Shown: positions 7,687-15,544, numbered from the stretch's first letter. The stretch: DNA of 19,586 bases from RGDT01 sp964630925 (GCA_964630925.1 CAZVZK010000179.1:1-19586); one strand, 5' to 3'. Notes: generated by a model from the letters alone, not told the origin. Program-made: numbers and translations.

Positions 7687-9969
7687 TCACTTCCTGGGTG
7701 CCAGCCGCCAGGCCCTCCAGCGCGAGCCGGCGTCCTCCACGGCCATGCCGACGAGCAGGGCGAAGTCGTCCACGGCCTCCTTGACCTCCGCCTCGTAGTC
7801 GTCCCCGACGAGCTCGGCCTGCGGGAAGAGGCTGCGGCAGAGCAGCAGGTCGCTGGTGACGCCGGCGTAGCTGTGGTCGGCGTCGATGTAGATGAGGTCC
7901 GGCGACAGGGAGAAGGACTGTACGGCCTTGAGGCCCTCGCGGGTGGACATGCTGAGGGGCAGCACGCGGTGGCGGTAGTCCCAGCACAGGTCGAGGAAGG
8001 TGTCTCGCAGGGACGGGAGCATCCGCCTCCACTCCGGCCGGCGCTGGTGCTCAGGGCCGCCCCGCCAGTGGTCTATGGTGATCACGGTGGCGTTGGGGGC
8101 GAGGTCGGCGATGTGGCGGGTGGAGAGGCCGACCCACGCCCCCAGCTCGACCACCAGGCGCGTGCGGCCGGAGAGGGTGCGGGCCAGCATCTCGCGCGCC
8201 CCGTCCTCCAGCCAGCCGGGGTGGCTCGGGGGCGGCGCATTCGGCCTCACCCGGGGCCAGGGGTGGGCCTCGAAGATCCGGCGGTGCTCCTCGGGCGGCG
8301 CCGGGGCCTGAGCCTCCGGGGCGTCGGCGGGCCGCTCGGGCGGGCCGAGGAGCGGGAGGTAGTGGCGCTCGACGAGGGCGTCCCAGCGGAACAGCTCCTC
8401 GAACCGCCGCCGCCCGGCCGCGCCCATCCGCCGCCGGAGGGCGTCGTCGTCGAGCAGGGCCGCGATCTTGCGGGCCAGGTCGGCCTCGTCGCCGGGGGCG
8501 CAGAGCAGCCCGGTGACGCCGTCCTGGATCGTCGCGGGGAGCCCGCCGATGTCGCTCGCCACAACCGGCACCCCCGCGGCCATCGCCTCGATGGCGGTCC
8601 GGGACAGCCCCTCCTGCGCCACCGTCGGCACCGCCAGGACGTCGGTCGCGTGCATCTGGGCGGGCAGGCGGTCCTGGCCGAGCCAGCCCACGAAGCGGGT
8701 GTACCCGTTGACGCGGCCGGGCGGGTCGCCCGTCGCCACCAGCTCGAAGTCCTTCCGGGAGGCCCACAGCCGGGCGCAGGCGCGTTCGAGGAAGCGGTAG
8801 CCCTTCATCCACTCGTCCACCAGCCCGGCGAAGAGCACCGCCTTCCTGCCGTTCTCGGGGCGCGGCGGCGGGGGCCAGGGGAAACGCGCCGGGTCCATGC
8901 CGACCGGGACCACCAGCGTGCGGGAGGCGTGCGGGCCGGCCAGCGCCCCCACCAGCGGGTTGAGCGCGAGGACGGCGTCGGCCTCGCGGAAGGCCCACGC
9001 CAGGGCCTCACGGTAGGCGGGCGTGCCGACGCCGGCCAGGGCGCGCTCGTCGCGGTGCAGGGGGCCGGAGAGGTGCCCGCGCTCGGAGACGCAGCGGGCG
9101 CAGTCGTCGGGGGAGGCGAGCTGGTGTTTGGGGCACTGGCCGGCCGTCCCGTCCGGGCCGGGGAGGAGGCGGACGTTGTTGAGGGGGCACAGGCACTCCA
9201 TCGCCTGGAGGCGCAGGCTGAAACGCATGCCGCGCATCGCCTCGGCCAGGAGCGGCTTCATGTTCCAGGAGTCGGTGATGAGGACGTGGTCGGGGGCGAA
9301 GCGCGACACGGCCTCGCGGAACCGCGCCTTGATGGAGTCGGCGGACCACTCGGCCTCGGTGAAGGCGAGGGCCTCGGTGGGGAATGGTGTGCCGGAGACG
9401 TTTCCTACGCCCCAGGGGTCGTACCTCGCGTGGAAGTGGCGGACCTCGTAGCCGGCCCGCGACAGGAACAGGGCCAGCTCCGCCGTGTGGACGTTGCCGC
9501 CGCCCGTCGTCGGCCAGTTGAAAAGGAGGCTGACGATGGCCACCCGTGTCCGCCTCATCGCTGCCGGCACCAACGCGGGTGCGGTCATCGGCGCTGGGGA
9601 CATCGGGGGGGCCGGCGGCCTGGGCCTTGGGTCAGCGGGGGGCGGGTCCGCGAGGGCGGAGAGGTTCTCTCGGGCGGCGGCGCAGGCGGGGTCGGCGGTG
9701 AGGGCCTCCTCGAAGCCGCGCCGGGCCGCCTCGGCGTCGCCGGCGAGGGCGGCCAGGGCGGCGAGGTCGTTGATCGCCAGCGCCCGCAGGGCCGGGTCGC
9801 CCGCCCCCGACCGTACGGACTCAAGGAGGCGGCGGGCCCCGTCGAGATCGCCCCTCCCGGCCAGGCTGGCGGCCCTCTCGTACTCGCCCTTGAGGCCATG
9901 CCCCCAGGCGGCGGGGGGCGTCCCGCCGGGTGCACGGCCCTTGTTCTTCGGCTTTTTCCGTTTGGACAT
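7687..9969 (-). CDS. TPR / GT4 glycosyltransferase / class I methyltransferase fusion
   Basis: A 760-residue protein. The chosen ATG at 9969 begins MSKRKKPKNKGRAPGG, a basic lead; an upstream in-frame ATG at 10017 would add 16 residues. Residues about 25-105 are TPR-like helices, followed by a Pro-rich linker. Residues about 140-535 are a GT4 (GT-B fold) transferase with NWPTTGGGNVHTAEL near the start and the donor motif EGLSRTAIEAMAAGVPVVAS near 453. A cysteine cluster inside the GT4 (CLCPLNN, GQCPKHQ, DDCARC) resembles the small Cys-rich insert of some GT4 enzymes. Residues about 590-760 are a SAM methyltransferase of the Methyltransf_24/CmcI type (VVELGAWVGLSTRHIA near 605, LIYIDADHSYAGV near 693). 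It is the first gene of the minus-strand glycan cluster, preceded by 120 bp without a gene, where a promoter is expected but no convincing -35/-10 pair was found. Confidence 0.88.
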   Translation of the reverse strand: MSKRKKPKNKGRAPGGTPPAAWGHGLKGEYERAASLAGRGDLDGARRLLESVRSGAGDPALRALAINDLAALAALAGDAEAARRGFEEALTADPACAAARENLSALADPPPADPRPRPPAPPMSPAPMTAPALVPAAMRRTRVAIVSLLFNWPTTGGGNVHTAELALFLSRAGYEVRHFHARYDPWGVGNVSGTPFPTEALAFTEAEWSADSIKARFREAVSRFAPDHVLITDSWNMKPLLAEAMRGMRFSLRLQAMECLCPLNNVRLLPGPDGTAGQCPKHQLASPDDCARCVSERGHLSGPLHRDERALAGVGTPAYREALAWAFREADAVLALNPLVGALAGPHASRTLVVPVGMDPARFPWPPPPRPENGRKAVLFAGLVDEWMKGYRFLERACARLWASRKDFELVATGDPPGRVNGYTRFVGWLGQDRLPAQMHATDVLAVPTVAQEGLSRTAIEAMAAGVPVVASDIGGLPATIQDGVTGLLCAPGDEADLARKIAALLDDDALRRRMGAAGRRRFEELFRWDALVERHYLPLLGPPERPADAPEAQAPAPPEEHRRIFEAHPWPRVRPNAPPPSHPGWLEDGAREMLARTLSGRTRLVVELGAWVGLSTRHIADLAPNATVITIDHWRGGPEHQRRPEWRRMLPSLRDTFLDLCWDYRHRVLPLSMSTREGLKAVQSFSLSPDLIYIDADHSYAGVTSDLLLCRSLFPQAELVGDDYEAEVKEAVDDFALLVGMAVEDAGSRWRAWRLAPRK

Positions 9970-10089
9970 GGGGCGGAGGCTCCGGGCGTGGCGACTTTCG
10001 GGGCGCGAGGATCTCATCGGGGACAGCGCCTTTCAGTATTCTCGTGAAATCCGGCGAGTGGAGGCAAGGGTGGCAGTGGCACTGTGCCG

Positions 10090-10866
10090 TCACCGGCCAC
10101 GCGGACCCACGTCGGGGATACGCGAAAGCGGGGGGTTGGCCGGAGGGGCGGGCGCGGCAGGAGCGGAAGGCCCCGTGCAGGTGCCGGGGACGTTCACTTC
10201 GAGGCGGATGAGCCGGCCCAGATCGTCGAAGGTGGCCGCCAGGGCGGGGCCGCCGTCGCCGTCCACGATCATCTCGCCGCCGGGGCCGTCCCTCCACTCA
10301 AGCCCGTAGTGCTGGAGGTGGCCGGCGAGGGCGGAGCGGTGGTCGCCGATCTCCAGCGAGGCGATGGCCCGGGGGAACGCCGTGGCGATGCGGGCCAGCG
10401 GCGGGCCGGGCGGCGGCGGGAAGGACGGGTCGGCGATGAGCAGGTACAGCGCCCCGCCTTCGTAGGGGGCGCGGAAGTAGGCGTCCGCCTTGCAGATCCC
10501 GCTGGCGACGAGGGCGAGGGCGTCGGCGCTGAATTCCTCCAGGGCGAATGAGGGGCTGGCGAACTCGGGGATGCGGGCCGCCTCCCCGAACGCCTTCAGG
10601 TGCCTGGCGGACTGCAAGAGGGCGTCTGGGATGGGGGCGCTCTCGTTGGCCCACGCCCACAGCCAGCTTCCATCGGCCTCTGACTCCGTACCAAGGAGCT
10701 GGGCGTGCCAGCGGGTGGAGGCGCCGAAGGTCAGGCCACTATCGCGCAGATCGAACCGCCAAGCCTCATCACCCACCAACCCGTGGAGGTGCATCTGCTT
10801 GTCGACGGATGCGGGGGCGTGGAGGTCGTGGAGAACCCGAAAGGGTGGCTTGCTCTGGGAGGTCAT
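10090..10866 (-). CDS. DUF6882-like protein of unknown function
   Basis: A 258-residue soluble-looking protein without signal peptide or membrane segment. The pattern GSWLWAWANESAPIPDALL followed by ARHLKAFGEAARIPEF, and later CKADAYFRAPYEGG, matches what I recall of the DUF6882 family; no biochemical function is established for it. The ATG at 10866 has GGAG seven bases upstream. The C-terminus is Pro/Ala-rich (about 230-258). It lies on the same strand as the SUKH/toxin pair, 245 bp downstream of the SUKH stop, and its GC content returns to the high genomic level. It could be an additional immunity-type protein of the toxin locus or an unrelated housekeeping gene; the sequence does not decide between these. 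Confidence 0.75.
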   Translation of the reverse strand: MTSQSKPPFRVLHDLHAPASVDKQMHLHGLVGDEAWRFDLRDSGLTFGASTRWHAQLLGTESEADGSWLWAWANESAPIPDALLQSARHLKAFGEAARIPEFASPSFALEEFSADALALVASGICKADAYFRAPYEGGALYLLIADPSFPPPPGPPLARIATAFPRAIASLEIGDHRSALAGHLQHYGLEWRDGPGGEMIVDGDGGPALAATFDDLGRLIRLEVNVPGTCTGPSAPAAPAPPANPPLSRIPDVGPRGR

Positions 10867-11064
10867 CGGGCATCTCCGGCAACCGCGTTCGGCCAGAGGG
10901 AGGCTCGGACGCTCGTAATCTGCGGCCCGTTAGGAGGTTAGGGGCTATCGTAGGTTAGTGTATTCGCCGGCGAACTTTGCGTCGAGGAGCGCAGAGCCGT
11001 TATCCAGTTGTGAAGCCATCTGTCGCGTTTCAGCGGATCCGTTTACCTCCCAGCGTGAGGAGTC

Positions 11065-11085
11065 GCCGGGGATTGTCTTCCCGGC
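11065..11085 (-). terminator. Hairpin downstream of the SUKH gene, possible terminator
   Basis: GCCGGG at 11065-11070 pairs perfectly with CCCGGC at 11080-11085 across a 9-base loop. It lies 27-47 bases past the SUKH stop codon on the minus strand. No U-tract follows on that strand, so intrinsic termination is uncertain. The remainder of the 245-bp gap (10867-11111) shows no gene. Confidence 0.3.
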
Positions 11086-11111
11086 ACTTCTCGGAGCGCT
11101 ACCGCAGCAAA

Positions 11112-11696
11112 CTACGGTGAAGTCGGGATGTCAAGTGCTGGGAAGAAAAACCGCCGAGGGCCAAGGTCGTCTTCATCCCAACCTGGAATCCTCAGATTCT
11201 CTTCCCCCAAGCAGACATCTTCCACAAAGTCCTGAAAACTGTCGGCGATCTTTACTACTGACGCTTCACCAACTCGTAGGACGAAGATCCCGTACTCGTT
11301 CGTGGCCTGGTGTTGAATATCTTCGGGATCCCAGGCAATCAGCCCACTACCCCCAGTATCGCAAAAGTAATACAGGCGTCTCGCCTGAGCTGGCTCTGGA
11401 AAATGAGCTATCACACGGCTGCCGTCGATGTTGGCATGTGTGACGGTGTTAAATGTATTGAGATCAACGGCGGAGCCCTGCAACGGATACCCAGGCGCCT
11501 TGATATTGTACTTCCAAGCCAACTCTCCAGGACCGAACACTTTAATGTATTCAATGTACCCTGTTGGCAGGGTAAATGATGTCTGCCGATGAAATGCATC
11601 GATCATATCACTTGTGGGCCGAGGCAGGGCCTTGCTTAATGTAACTGTCTTGCGCGGGATGTCAGCGTAAAGTGCTGCCCAGTAATCGCTGCTCAT
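11112..11696 (-). CDS. SUKH (SMI1/KNR4) family immunity protein
   Basis: A 194-residue protein when started at the ATG at 11696. The SUKH core is seen as IDAFHRQTSFTLPTGYIEYI (residues about 32-51) followed by FGPGEL, then LYYFCDTGGSGLIAWDPED and a C-terminal SFQDFVEDVC helix, typical of SMI1/KNR4 immunity proteins that bind and neutralise the toxin domain of the gene just upstream. A longer frame to 11822 would overlap the toxin gene by 59 bp. The 11696 start is preferred because GGAGG lies six bases upstream of it and the SUKH fold begins shortly after. Order toxin then immunity on the same strand with a 67-bp gap is the classical arrangement. Base composition is clearly less GC-rich than the window average. 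Confidence 0.85.
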   Translation of the reverse strand: MSSDYWAALYADIPRKTVTLSKALPRPTSDMIDAFHRQTSFTLPTGYIEYIKVFGPGELAWKYNIKAPGYPLQGSAVDLNTFNTVTHANIDGSRVIAHFPEPAQARRLYYFCDTGGSGLIAWDPEDIQHQATNEYGIFVLRVGEASVVKIADSFQDFVEDVCLGEENLRIPGWDEDDLGPRRFFFPALDIPTSP

Positions 11697-11702
11697 TCTG
11701 TC

Positions 11703-11707
11703 CCTCC
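11703..11707 (-). promoter_or_regulatory. Shine-Dalgarno site deciding the SUKH start
   Basis: On the minus strand GGAGG is followed by six bases and then ATG at 11696. This is the strongest ribosome binding site near the gene and argues against the two upstream in-frame ATGs at 11741 and 11822, neither of which has a comparable site. Confidence 0.65.
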
Positions 11708-11763
11708 AGTCGAGAGATCCTCCTGCCCCATATCGCGACATGCAGTCTGACCACTCTGGGCCG

Positions 11764-12984
11764 TCAGCCAGGTGGCATTCCTGTCGCGGCTGCAACAATG
11801 CTATCAAAGTTCGCACTGTCACTATGCGGCAATGTAAACTGAATCGGAGAAGCCGTGTACGGAGATTTTACTGCGATAGCAAACGCTTCCGGCACATAGC
11901 TCGCCAGAGGATCGATATCTCGATCTGCAGGTGATCGATTAGGATACTGGACATCAATCGTAATAATGGACACAATGCCAGGATGGTCTCGTTCGCTTCT
12001 TCGTAATTGCTGACGTAGCCAGTACTCCAAACGTGAGTAAGCTCCGCTTGAGTTAAATGCCATTAAGAGCGGAACCATATTTCGCTTATCGTTGTCCCCA
12101 TTTAAAGTATGCGCAAGCAAGTGACCAGCAGCATACCGCTTTGCGTAGTCCTCTTGTAGAGTTGTCTGTGGGTCTTTTGATTTCAGGTTGAAGAAAAAGC
12201 CTCGAAGCTGATTTCGCACATTTTCAGCTGCTTTTTCATCTCCGGAGGTTTCTCGGAGAACGGCCTCCACTTTCCGAACCCTACACACTTGACGCCCTTC
12301 CGGTGGTGCTTTAGCTCTTGGCTCTCGAATGAAATCATAGGTCGCCCGATTTGCACCCCCAATCCCATCGCGATCAGTCTCAACAGTTCGACAGGGATCA
12401 CATCCAGGCCCGAACGAGGCATTATGCACGAGCAGGCCCTGATCACCGACGCGGTAGCAGTGCTGGCTGTCCACCTCGATGTTGTAGACGGGCTCCATGC
12501 CAGGACGCGGCGTCACGGAAATCACGCGCGCGACCGCCGTGATCTTCAGCACCTCCCCCTCGCGCAGCTCGGCCACGGGCACCCACGCCTTCCGGCCCTC
12601 GCTCCATACGGCCCCTTCCCCGGTGATGCCAGCGGGCTCGATGCTTCGCACCTTCCCGACGCCCTGCCGCTCCTCGCCCGCCATCGTCAGCCAAAGATCG
12701 CCGCCTTCCTCGGTGCCCGCCTCCGCCAGACTCCAGGCACTCAACAGGAACTCGATGATGTATGCACGCCCGTTGCTCGACTCGTAAGCGACACGCACCC
12801 GCCGCCAGTCCTTCGAGGCAGCCGCTGGCCTCGCCCACTGGGCGTGTTCGTTAATCAGTCCGTAGGTGCCGTCGAGCATCTTGGCGCGCAGGAGCGCGCT
12901 GTTGGACAGACGGCAGCAGCGTTTGAACTTCTTGCCGCTGCCGCAGGGGCAGGGGCTGTTCCGTGATCGGACGGCTTCGGACAT
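11764..12984 (-). CDS. Polymorphic toxin: SEC-C motif, truncated Hint domain, DNA/RNA non-specific endonuclease
   Basis: A 406-residue protein from the ATG at 12984; the frame stays open further upstream only because it is antisense to the ATPase gene. Residues 10-24 (SPCPCGSGKKFKRCC) form a SEC-C zinc motif with Cys 12, 14, 23 and 24. Residues about 100-189 match the C-terminal half of a polymorphic-toxin Hint domain: WVPVAELREGEVL, then VYNIEVDSQHCYRVG and LLVHNA ending near 189. The N-terminal half with the catalytic Cys and the TxxH block is absent, so autoproteolysis is not expected. Residues about 260-406 carry the nuclease motif AGHLLAHTLNGDND (His 288) with KRNMVPL, then FNSSGAYSRLEYWL, as in the Endonuclea_NS_2 group. 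It is expected to cleave nucleic acid in target cells. The SUKH gene downstream is the probable antidote. GC drops just after the VHN motif, at the usual toxin-tip exchange point. Confidence 0.85.
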   Translation of the reverse strand: MSEAVRSRNSPCPCGSGKKFKRCCRLSNSALLRAKMLDGTYGLINEHAQWARPAAASKDWRRVRVAYESSNGRAYIIEFLLSAWSLAEAGTEEGGDLWLTMAGEERQGVGKVRSIEPAGITGEGAVWSEGRKAWVPVAELREGEVLKITAVARVISVTPRPGMEPVYNIEVDSQHCYRVGDQGLLVHNASFGPGCDPCRTVETDRDGIGGANRATYDFIREPRAKAPPEGRQVCRVRKVEAVLRETSGDEKAAENVRNQLRGFFFNLKSKDPQTTLQEDYAKRYAAGHLLAHTLNGDNDKRNMVPLLMAFNSSGAYSRLEYWLRQQLRRSERDHPGIVSIITIDVQYPNRSPADRDIDPLASYVPEAFAIAVKSPYTASPIQFTLPHSDSANFDSIVAAATGMPPG

Positions 12985-13177
12985 GGCGCACTCCCCGGAC
13001 GGGGGTAGATGGGCGGCCGAACCACGCCAACGTCGAATATACCGACCGGTGAACGACCCCGCCAGCCGGAGATGGAGAATCTGCGCGTCCGGACGCCCCG
13101 CCACTGGCCGCGTCCGTAGCATGAACACGGGCCGTCGTCCCATCTCCCGGCCCGCAATCCGCCCCGGAAGGACGCCC
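12985..13177. promoter_or_regulatory. Divergent intergenic region between toxin and AAA+ ATPase genes
   Basis: These 193 bp separate two divergently transcribed genes and must hold both promoters. The only AT-rich spot is AATATA at 13036-13041, which reads TATATT on the minus strand and could be a -10 box for the toxin gene about 52 bp from its start. A convincing -35 element was not found for either direction. Confidence 0.3.
13166..13172 (+). promoter_or_regulatory. Shine-Dalgarno site deciding the AAA+ ATPase start
   Basis: GGAAGGA lies five bases before the ATG at 13178. It identifies this ATG as the start although the frame is open further upstream. Confidence 0.75.
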
Positions 13178-15544
13178 ATGCTGCTCTTCCACAACGGCCT
13201 CTTCTCCCCCGAGCTCGTCCCCGACCCGCGCGTGGCCGAGGCCCTCCGCCGCGCCCTCGCTTCCGCGGGCGGCACACCAGCCCGCTGCGCCGACATCCTC
13301 GCCGCCGCCGCCGGGCTCGGCGACCGGCGAGTCTCGTCCCTGCTCGCCCGCGCCATGCGCCCCGGCCACACACCCGCCTCCCTCGCCGGCCCCGCCGCGC
13401 CCAACGCCGTCCGCGGCGGCCCCGTCCGCCGCGACGCCTTCGCCCCCGACGCCCTCGCCGCCCTCGGCGAGCTGGAGGCGTCTCTCCTCGCCACCGCCGG
13501 CGCCCTCGCCCCCGCCGCCCTGGAGGCGCTCCTCCACTTCGCCCTCGTCCGCCTCGCCGCCGACGGCACCGCCCCGCCCGGACTCGACGCCGCCAGGGCC
13601 GCCTCCCTCTTCCACGACGCGGTCGCCGCCTCCCTCGCCGGCGTGCCCGCCGGGGACGGCCCGGCCGCGCGGGACGCGCCGGCCGACGGCCCGGCCGATG
13701 CCGATACCCCGGACGAGGACGGGCCGCCGCTGCCCCCGGGGCTGGCCCCCTCCGCCGACCTCACCCGCCTGGCCCGCACGTCCGCCCTGCCGCGTGAGCT
13801 GCCCTTCGACGGCGAGCCCATGTACGAGGCGGCCTTCGACGGCCTGGCCCGCGCCCTGCACCGCCGCGGCGGCCACGCCCTCCTCGTCGGCGAGCGCGGC
13901 GTCGCCAAGAGCGCCGTCATCGCCGAGCTGGCCCGCCGCGCCGCCTCCGGCGCCATCCCCTTCCTCGCCGGCCGCCGCTTCGTCAGCGTGGACTGCCGCC
14001 ACTTCCCCCCTGACGAGACGCGCCCGCGCCTCGCCGCCCTCATGAACCGGGTCGGCCCCGACCCCGCCCTCGTCGCCTGCGTGGACGGCTTCGCCGGCCT
14101 GCTCCGCGGCGAGCGCGGGGCCAGCAACCGCCCGGTCCTCCTCTCGGCCCTGGCCTCGGCGCGGTGCCGGCTGATCGGCCTCGTCACGCCGCGCGAGTAC
14201 GAGGAGGCCGTCTCCGACGACCCCGACCTCTCCGAGCTGTTCTCCCGCGTGGACGTGGGCGAGCCCGGCCCCGACACGGCGCTGAAGCTCCTCCGCCACT
14301 ACGCCCTCGGCCTGGGCCGGAAGTTCTCGCTGTCAGTCGACGACGAGGCCGTCGTCCAGGCGGTCACGCTCTCCTCCAATTACGTCCTGCACGACCAGCT
14401 CCCGGCCAAGGCCCTCAAGGTCCTCAACAGGGCCTGCGAGGAGGCCGACTACGAGCGGGCCGTGCGTCCGCCGGGGCCGGGGCGGGTCACCGGCGACGAC
14501 GCCGTGCGCATCGTCTCGGGGATGACCGGCGTCCCCACCGAGACCCTGCGCGGCATCGCCGGACGCTCCGACTACGCCGAGGGCCTGCGTGAGATGGTCC
14601 TCGGGCAGGAGGGCGCCGTCCGCGAGGTGGCGGCCGAGCTGGGCCTCATCAAGGCCGGCATGACCGACCCCGGCAAGCCGGCCTCGGTGATGCTGTTCCT
14701 GGGCCAGACCGGCACGGGCAAGACGGAGATGGCGAAGGCGCTGGCCCGCCTGTACTCGGCCTCGAAGCGCCTCAAGACCTACACGCTGGGCAACTGCGTC
14801 GAGCCGCACAGCGTCTCCACCATCATCGGCGTGCCGCCCGGCTACGTCGGCAACGAGCAGGGGGGCCGGCTGATCAACGAGCTGAACGCCGACCCCTACG
14901 GCGTGTTCCTGCTGGACGAGGTGGACAAGGCCCACCCCGACGTGCTCCAGCCGCTCCTGAACCTCTTCGACGAAGGCTGGGTGTCCGACCAGCGCGGCGT
15001 CCGCGGCTACGCGGACAAGTCGATCTTCATCATGACCAGCAACGTCGGCCAGCGCATGCTCGCGGAGATGGCCGAGCAGGGCAAATCGGCCGAGGAGGTC
15101 CGCGACCGCATGAAGGAGGTGCTGTCGCAGATCCGCCACGCCAAGGCGGACCGGCCGGTGTTCACGCCCGAGTTCCTGGCCCGCATCAAGCGGATCATCG
15201 TCTTCGCCCCCCTGGGGCGCGAGGCGATGCTGGGCATCGCCGCCAAGGTGGCGGCCGAGGCGTGCCGCTCGTGGGCCGAGAGACGGCACAAGAGGCTCGT
15301 GCTGCCAGACGAGCTGGTGCGGCGCGTGGGCGAGGAGGCGCACCGCGTCAACGAGAGGTCGAAGGGCAAGGAGGGGGGCCGGGTGGTGCGGAAGCTGTTC
15401 AGCGAGTGGGTCGAGGCCCCGCTGCAGCGCGAGGTCTCCTCGCGCCCCGAGGAGTACAAGGCCTGCGCCGCCGCCGAGGCGGCCCTCGGGGGCGCCGGGG
15501 GGGAGGGCCCGCCCGAGGTGACGTTCCGCTTCCTGCCGGCTTGA
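13178..15544 (+). CDS. ClpA/ClpB-type AAA+ ATPase with degenerate first nucleotide-binding domain
   Basis: A 788-residue protein with two AAA+ modules. Residues 1-200 are an Ala-rich helical N-terminal region ending in an acidic/Pro linker (158-192). The first module (about 205-430) has a deviant Walker A, GERGVAKS (238-245), and a Walker B reading ACVDGF (300-305), with Gly in place of the catalytic Glu, so hydrolysis there is doubtful. The second module (about 470-750) is intact: GQTGTGKT (509-516), pore loop GYVG (555-558), LLDEVD (578-583), sensor-1 TSN (620-622), Arg finger R669 in FTPEFLARI, and sensor-2-like GGR (733-735). The long coiled-coil M domain of ClpB is absent, which favours a ClpA-like unfoldase, but no ClpP-docking loop could be identified. 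Expected role: ATP-driven threading of proteins. Its stop is 11 bp before rmlA, so it probably shares their transcript. Confidence 0.88.
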   Translation: MLLFHNGLFSPELVPDPRVAEALRRALASAGGTPARCADILAAAAGLGDRRVSSLLARAMRPGHTPASLAGPAAPNAVRGGPVRRDAFAPDALAALGELEASLLATAGALAPAALEALLHFALVRLAADGTAPPGLDAARAASLFHDAVAASLAGVPAGDGPAARDAPADGPADADTPDEDGPPLPPGLAPSADLTRLARTSALPRELPFDGEPMYEAAFDGLARALHRRGGHALLVGERGVAKSAVIAELARRAASGAIPFLAGRRFVSVDCRHFPPDETRPRLAALMNRVGPDPALVACVDGFAGLLRGERGASNRPVLLSALASARCRLIGLVTPREYEEAVSDDPDLSELFSRVDVGEPGPDTALKLLRHYALGLGRKFSLSVDDEAVVQAVTLSSNYVLHDQLPAKALKVLNRACEEADYERAVRPPGPGRVTGDDAVRIVSGMTGVPTETLRGIAGRSDYAEGLREMVLGQEGAVREVAAELGLIKAGMTDPGKPASVMLFLGQTGTGKTEMAKALARLYSASKRLKTYTLGNCVEPHSVSTIIGVPPGYVGNEQGGRLINELNADPYGVFLLDEVDKAHPDVLQPLLNLFDEGWVSDQRGVRGYADKSIFIMTSNVGQRMLAEMAEQGKSAEEVRDRMKEVLSQIRHAKADRPVFTPEFLARIKRIIVFAPLGREAMLGIAAKVAAEACRSWAERRHKRLVLPDELVRRVGEEAHRVNERSKGKEGGRVVRKLFSEWVEAPLQREVSSRPEEYKACAAAEAALGGAGGEGPPEVTFRFLPA

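Larger units (their letters stand above)
10900..12425. other. Lower-GC block covering toxin tip, immunity gene and downstream spacer
   Basis: From about 12425 leftwards to about 10900, AT-rich stretches are frequent, whereas both flanks are uniformly GC-rich. The right boundary falls within the toxin gene right after the Hint VHN motif, and the left boundary falls in the spacer before the DUF6882-like gene. No terminal repeats, transposase or integrase were found. The boundaries are estimated by eye. The best reading is an acquired toxin-tip plus immunity cassette. Confidence 0.6.

Noticed and set aside
7873..10047. 724-codon plus-strand open frame
   Set aside because: Mirror of the TPR/GT4/methyltransferase gene, whose own frame has clear motifs; the plus-strand product has none.
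9970..10089. Candidate promoter for the minus-strand glycan cluster
   Set aside because: TTGCCT and AATACT-like boxes are spaced about 21 bp apart, outside the usual range, and nothing supports them.
10921..10960. Short repeated GGTTAG-like words
   Set aside because: Only two or three imperfect copies, too few to call an iteron or CRISPR-like array.
12866..13177. Upstream extension of the AAA+ ATPase frame
   Set aside because: It overlaps the toxin gene start and lacks a ribosome site, whereas the ATG at 13178 has GGAAGGA five bases before it.
12985..14277. N-terminal extension of the toxin frame to 837 residues
   Set aside because: The extra part lies antisense to the AAA+ ATPase and is Ser/Arg/Ala low complexity. 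The SEC-C motif starts right after the ATG at 12984.
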